DNA from: an uncultured Clostridia bacterium
GTDB taxonomy: Bacteria > Bacillota > Clostridia > UBA1381 > UMGS1253
Length of the DNA: 8,704 nucleotides
Assembly: GCA_937892135.1 (NCBI GenBank)
Contig: CALAUK010000086.1
Span: 1 to 8,704 of the forward strand
Direction of reading: 5' to 3'
Every line of letters begins with the position of its first letter. Within the stretch, counting starts at the first letter, position 1. Below are positions 6,374-8,704 of the stretch, in pieces. The notes beneath the pieces are model-generated. The model had not been told where the DNA came from and made no database searches. It was given only the letters and a program-made list of their open reading frames with translations. A program made the translations under genes and the position numbers.

Positions 6374-7498
6374 TTACTCTTCCCCTTTCATAACTTCTTT
6401 TATAAGCTTTGATGCATAACGATAGTCACTTAATTTTTCTAGTTTTCTCTTATTTCCCATAAGCATTATGCACGCAAGGCTGTCTTTCGCCTCGCGTTCA
6501 GGCCAGAAGCCATGCATGCCGGCTCCATCTGCCGATGGTTTTTTAAGGCTTTTCCCAAACCAGTTATCAGAAAAAACATTTCCTTCGCGCAAAATATACA
6601 TAATATCTCCAAATTTTCTGTCCGTTGCGCCAAAGTGTTCTCTTTCGCCTTCTGTAAGAAGATGACCCTCTTCTCTTGTCAAAAGATACTCTGAAATTCT
6701 CTTTTTTAGCTCATCGTCTTTTGACCATATACACATTATAGCAGAATCAAGATACACAGTATATGTTCTTTCGCCTTGCTTTCCAAATCTCTTTTCAAGG
6801 TCTAAAGAAACCTTGTTTTTTATGGTACTCATGCCATGGTCCGAAACAATAATAACCTCTTCTTCGGGAAACTTTTCTCTGTATGCCTCAATGGATTTTT
6901 TTAAAACCTCCATATAAGGAGAAAGCCTTCTTGAATATTCTTCACCGCGGGCACATTTATGACCCATAGCATCCGCAAAACCAAACACCACAAAAATATT
7001 CTTATCGCCATTTAAAACTGCTTCATTAAAAAGAGAAACTGTTTTCTCAAAGCTCTTTTTCCCCTCGTCCTGCGATATAACATTATATCCTGAAAACAAC
7101 GGCTCTTTCCCGTATATATCCTTTGACCAGAAAAGATATTTTCCCTTTTGCGAAAAGTTCTTTCTCTGCCTGTACGGAATATTTGCAAAAGTGTTTTTCC
7201 GAAACACAAGCCTGTCTAAAACCTTCTTTGTAAGAACTGTAAAGTTTCCCATATTGTCAAATGGCGACATGATAGTCGAAACGAATCTGACCGCTTTGTT
7301 TTCTTCTTTTTCTTTTGCCCAGTCAACAAGCACACCACGCTCATCAGGATATTTATTTAGATAAAGCTGCCAATGAAGACTTGAGCTGTAGGCAATATTC
7401 GGAATAAGCTCTGATATTTGCATATCAGAAAACCAATCCGGGTAATTCTTTTCAATTTCGTTAAAGGGAAGTGCATCAATAAAAATACTTAAAGGCAT
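6374..7498 (-). CDS. Alkaline phosphatase superfamily phosphodiesterase/nucleotide pyrophosphatase-like protein
   Basis: A 374-residue protein of the type I phosphodiesterase/nucleotide pyrophosphatase branch of the alkaline phosphatase superfamily, which hydrolyses phosphomonoesters or phosphodiesters with two metal ions. All expected ligands can be placed: D8 in IFIDALPF, the nucleophile position at S38 in AYSSSLHW (13 residues before the P of NKYPDERG, matching the family spacing), D176 and H180 in FADAMGH, D220 and H221 in IVSDHGM, and H329 in GAGMHGFWPE. There is no signal peptide or membrane segment, so it should act in the cytoplasm, unlike many secreted relatives. The frame is open to 7537, but ATG 7498 has an excellent AGAGGAG six bases upstream and the protein then begins directly with the first strand. 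Its gene sits between the GT-C-like protein and a nucleotidyltransferase. The substrate is unknown; a sugar nucleotide or phosphodiester-linked sugar is plausible. Confidence 0.85.
   Translation of the reverse strand: MPLSIFIDALPFNEIEKNYPDWFSDMQISELIPNIAYSSSLHWQLYLNKYPDERGVLVDWAKEKEENKAVRFVSTIMSPFDNMGNFTVLTKKVLDRLVFRKNTFANIPYRQRKNFSQKGKYLFWSKDIYGKEPLFSGYNVISQDEGKKSFEKTVSLFNEAVLNGDKNIFVVFGFADAMGHKCARGEEYSRRLSPYMEVLKKSIEAYREKFPEEEVIIVSDHGMSTIKNKVSLDLEKRFGKQGERTYTVYLDSAIMCIWSKDDELKKRISEYLLTREEGHLLTEGEREHFGATDRKFGDIMYILREGNVFSDNWFGKSLKKPSADGAGMHGFWPEREAKDSLACIMLMGNKRKLEKLSDYRYASKLIKEVMKGEE
6377..6386 (-). promoter_or_regulatory. Ribosome binding site for the TTG start of the nucleotidyltransferase-like gene
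   Basis: The minus strand reads AGGGGAAGAG here, inside the last codons of the phosphodiesterase gene and directly before its TAA stop. It ends six bases before the TTG at 6370. Because the site lies within the upstream coding region, initiation is probably coupled to translation of the phosphodiesterase. Confidence 0.5.
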
Positions 7499-7504
7499 AT
7501 TTTT

Positions 7505-7511
7505 CTCCTCT
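7505..7511 (-). promoter_or_regulatory. Strong ribosome binding site fixing the phosphodiesterase start at 7498
   Basis: AGAGGAG on the minus strand lies six bases before ATG 7498 and directly after the TAA stop (7512-7514) of the GT-C-like gene. It argues against the longer frame beginning at 7537, which would overlap the upstream gene and add 13 residues before the first beta strand. Confidence 0.7.
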
Positions 7512-8669
7512 TTATTGTAGTATGCTGTAAATTCCAATTAAGGCAAAAAATAAAACAGATAAATTCAAAAATCGATTTCCATATTCAGGCTTTTCAACAG
7601 TTATTACGGAATAATTTATTATCTGCACAGGCAGTAAAAACAAATAATGTCTGAAGACACCCGTTGATAAAATAACAACCGCTGAATACATAATAAATGT
7701 CGAAAGCCAGAAAAACAAATCCTTCTTTTTCATAAAAATATATGCCGTATTTCCTATCGCAATAGGATAAATGCTTACATTAAGATGGCTCATAATTCTG
7801 TGCCAGTACGTTGCCTTTCCAACACTGAAAAAATTCAGTGTTATAGGCTGAAGGTTTGCAAAAAACACTGTTGCAGGAAGCTTATACATATCCTTTGCAC
7901 TGTTTATCTGAACAAAGGCAATTCCGCTTTCTGCAGCGCTTCCGCCGCCATAGTCATCCATCTTTGTTTCAAAACTTGTCATAATCATATTTCTTAAAAG
8001 CATAAATATAACAATTGCTGCCAAAAACCAGAAAAATAGCGATACATACCTTTTCTGGCGAGCATATTTAAAAAGAATAACTACCAAAAGGAATATAATC
8101 ATAAGCTCAACAACTGCTCCCCTTGTGTAGTAAACACAAACGAGCAGAAGTATTGTAAGAAGAACCTGAAAAATTTTTAACCTCTTGCCGTTTTTAAGCC
8201 TCATAAACATATAAAATGCATACATAACCGACATCGTAAGGAAAATATCCTTAATAGGAAAGCAGCATGTCATAACCGTAACAGGTAAGTATGCAAAAAA
8301 CCTTGCCGCTCTCAGTGCGCTTTTTTCCTCTCCTGAAACCTCACACGTAAGATTATATATAATGCGGATAGAAATAGTAGAAAATATAATATTTAAAAAT
8401 CTTGAAGCATATATGGTTTTAAATATGTATGCTGAAATTCCCGCTACCCAAGGCCAGAACGGAGCAATATAAGTCTCCTCAATAACCTTAAGATAATAAG
8501 AATCAAACAGCATATCAGCATTATTCATATAAACCTTTGCCACGATCTCATATTTTATATCATCCGCTATAAAGTATGGCTTTGAAATATGGTGACCTAA
8601 GGTAAGTATAAATATAAGAACAGCAAACCTTATAATAAACCCTAAGTACACCGTATGTCTTAACTTCAT
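7512..8669 (-). CDS. Multi-pass membrane glycosyltransferase (GT-C/GT39-like) or Wzy-like polymerase
   Basis: A 385-residue integral membrane protein with about nine to ten hydrophobic segments. The first helix (about 7-25) is followed by an outer loop holding FIADDIKYEI, with D36-D37 where GT-C enzymes keep their catalytic acidic residue. A segment near PIKDIFLTMSVMYAFYMF and a late FRHYLFLLP (R340) also resemble GT39-type proteins and capsule polymerases. Such enzymes use polyprenyl-phosphate or lipid-linked sugars on the outer membrane face. The large loop with GGGSAAESG in the middle is a further candidate for substrate contact. The ATG at 8669 has no good Shine-Dalgarno immediately before it, and the frame stays open to the window edge, so the true start could lie further right; a weak AAGGA lies about 22 bases upstream. 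GT39 transferase and Wzy polymerase cannot be separated by eye. Confidence 0.75.
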   Translation of the reverse strand: MKLRHTVYLGFIIRFAVLIFILTLGHHISKPYFIADDIKYEIVAKVYMNNADMLFDSYYLKVIEETYIAPFWPWVAGISAYIFKTIYASRFLNIIFSTISIRIIYNLTCEVSGEEKSALRAARFFAYLPVTVMTCCFPIKDIFLTMSVMYAFYMFMRLKNGKRLKIFQVLLTILLLVCVYYTRGAVVELMIIFLLVVILFKYARQKRYVSLFFWFLAAIVIFMLLRNMIMTSFETKMDDYGGGSAAESGIAFVQINSAKDMYKLPATVFFANLQPITLNFFSVGKATYWHRIMSHLNVSIYPIAIGNTAYIFMKKKDLFFWLSTFIMYSAVVILSTGVFRHYLFLLPVQIINYSVITVEKPEYGNRFLNLSVLFFALIGIYSILQ

Positions 8670-8704
8670 TCGGTAAATAGAAATTTCATTTCCTTTTATA
8701 TCCA
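8670..8704 (-). other. Right-edge sequence upstream of the GT-C-like gene
   Basis: One minus-strand frame reads GYKRK and then TGA at 8686-8688, which may be the last codons of a further operon gene ending 16 bases before ATG 8669. The frame of the GT-C-like gene is also open through this stretch. No promoter-like pair of boxes is visible, in keeping with the operon starting outside the window. Confidence 0.3.

Noticed and set aside
7499..7537. An upstream extension of the phosphodiesterase to 7537
   Set aside because: It would overlap the preceding gene and adds a charged stretch before the first strand, whereas ATG 7498 has a strong ribosome binding site.
1..8704. CRISPR arrays, tRNA or rRNA genes, insertion-sequence ends, riboswitches
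   Set aside because: No regularly spaced repeats, cloverleaf-like sequence, transposase motifs or long leader regions were seen; gaps between genes are under about 35 bases.

Overview
The window looks like a stretch of a low-GC Firmicute (Clostridia-like) surface-polysaccharide locus. The main body is about 35-43% GC by hand count of sample lines, it uses the standard genetic code, and Shine-Dalgarno sequences are strong (AGAGGAG, AAGGAAG, GGAAGG), with several TTG/GTG starts. No ribosomal or taxon-marker gene is present, so the assignment rests on composition, start-site style and gene family content. The odd length and the compositional break near base 1 suggest, but do not prove, that the window is a whole metagenomic contig.

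Layout: one tightly packed operon runs on the minus strand from the right edge to about base 500, with gaps of only a few to about 30 bases. In transcription order it encodes a multi-membrane GT-C-like glycosyltransferase or polymerase (7512-8669), a cytoplasmic alkaline-phosphatase-superfamily phosphodiesterase (6374-7498), a pol-beta-type nucleotidyltransferase-like protein (5390-6370), a left-handed beta-helix acyltransferase (4818-5375), a Wzx-type flippase (3372-4799), a uridine kinase (2738-3352), an NTP_transf_5-type nucleotidyltransferase (1540-2733) and a CapE/FnlA-type UDP-GlcNAc 4,6-dehydratase (N-terminal part of 28-1515). The operon promoter and the conventional GT-A/GT-B glycosyltransferases must lie to the right, outside the window.

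The left end is a mosaic. The dehydratase reading frame runs without a stop into about 88 codons of an M20-family amidohydrolase, which lacks its N-terminus and most of its catalytic and dimerisation domains. It then continues into about 240 bases of very AT-rich DNA (about 23% GC) whose likelier coding strand is plus. The middle block (about 241-600) is about 50% GC, so composition steps from roughly 23% to 50% to 40%. This is either a real recombination scar or a chimeric assembly; I favour the latter, but sequence alone cannot decide.

How the genes may work together (inference): the dehydratase makes a 6-deoxy-4-keto-HexNAc nucleotide precursor, the beta-helix enzyme acylates a sugar, the flippase exports the lipid-linked repeat unit, and the GT-C-like protein adds a sugar or polymerises on the outer face. 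Two unrelated nucleotidyltransferase-fold proteins, a P-loop uridine kinase and a cytoplasmic phosphodiesterase in the same transcript hint at a phosphate- or nucleotidyl-linked decoration. This enzyme set is the most interesting part of the window if the operon is authentic.
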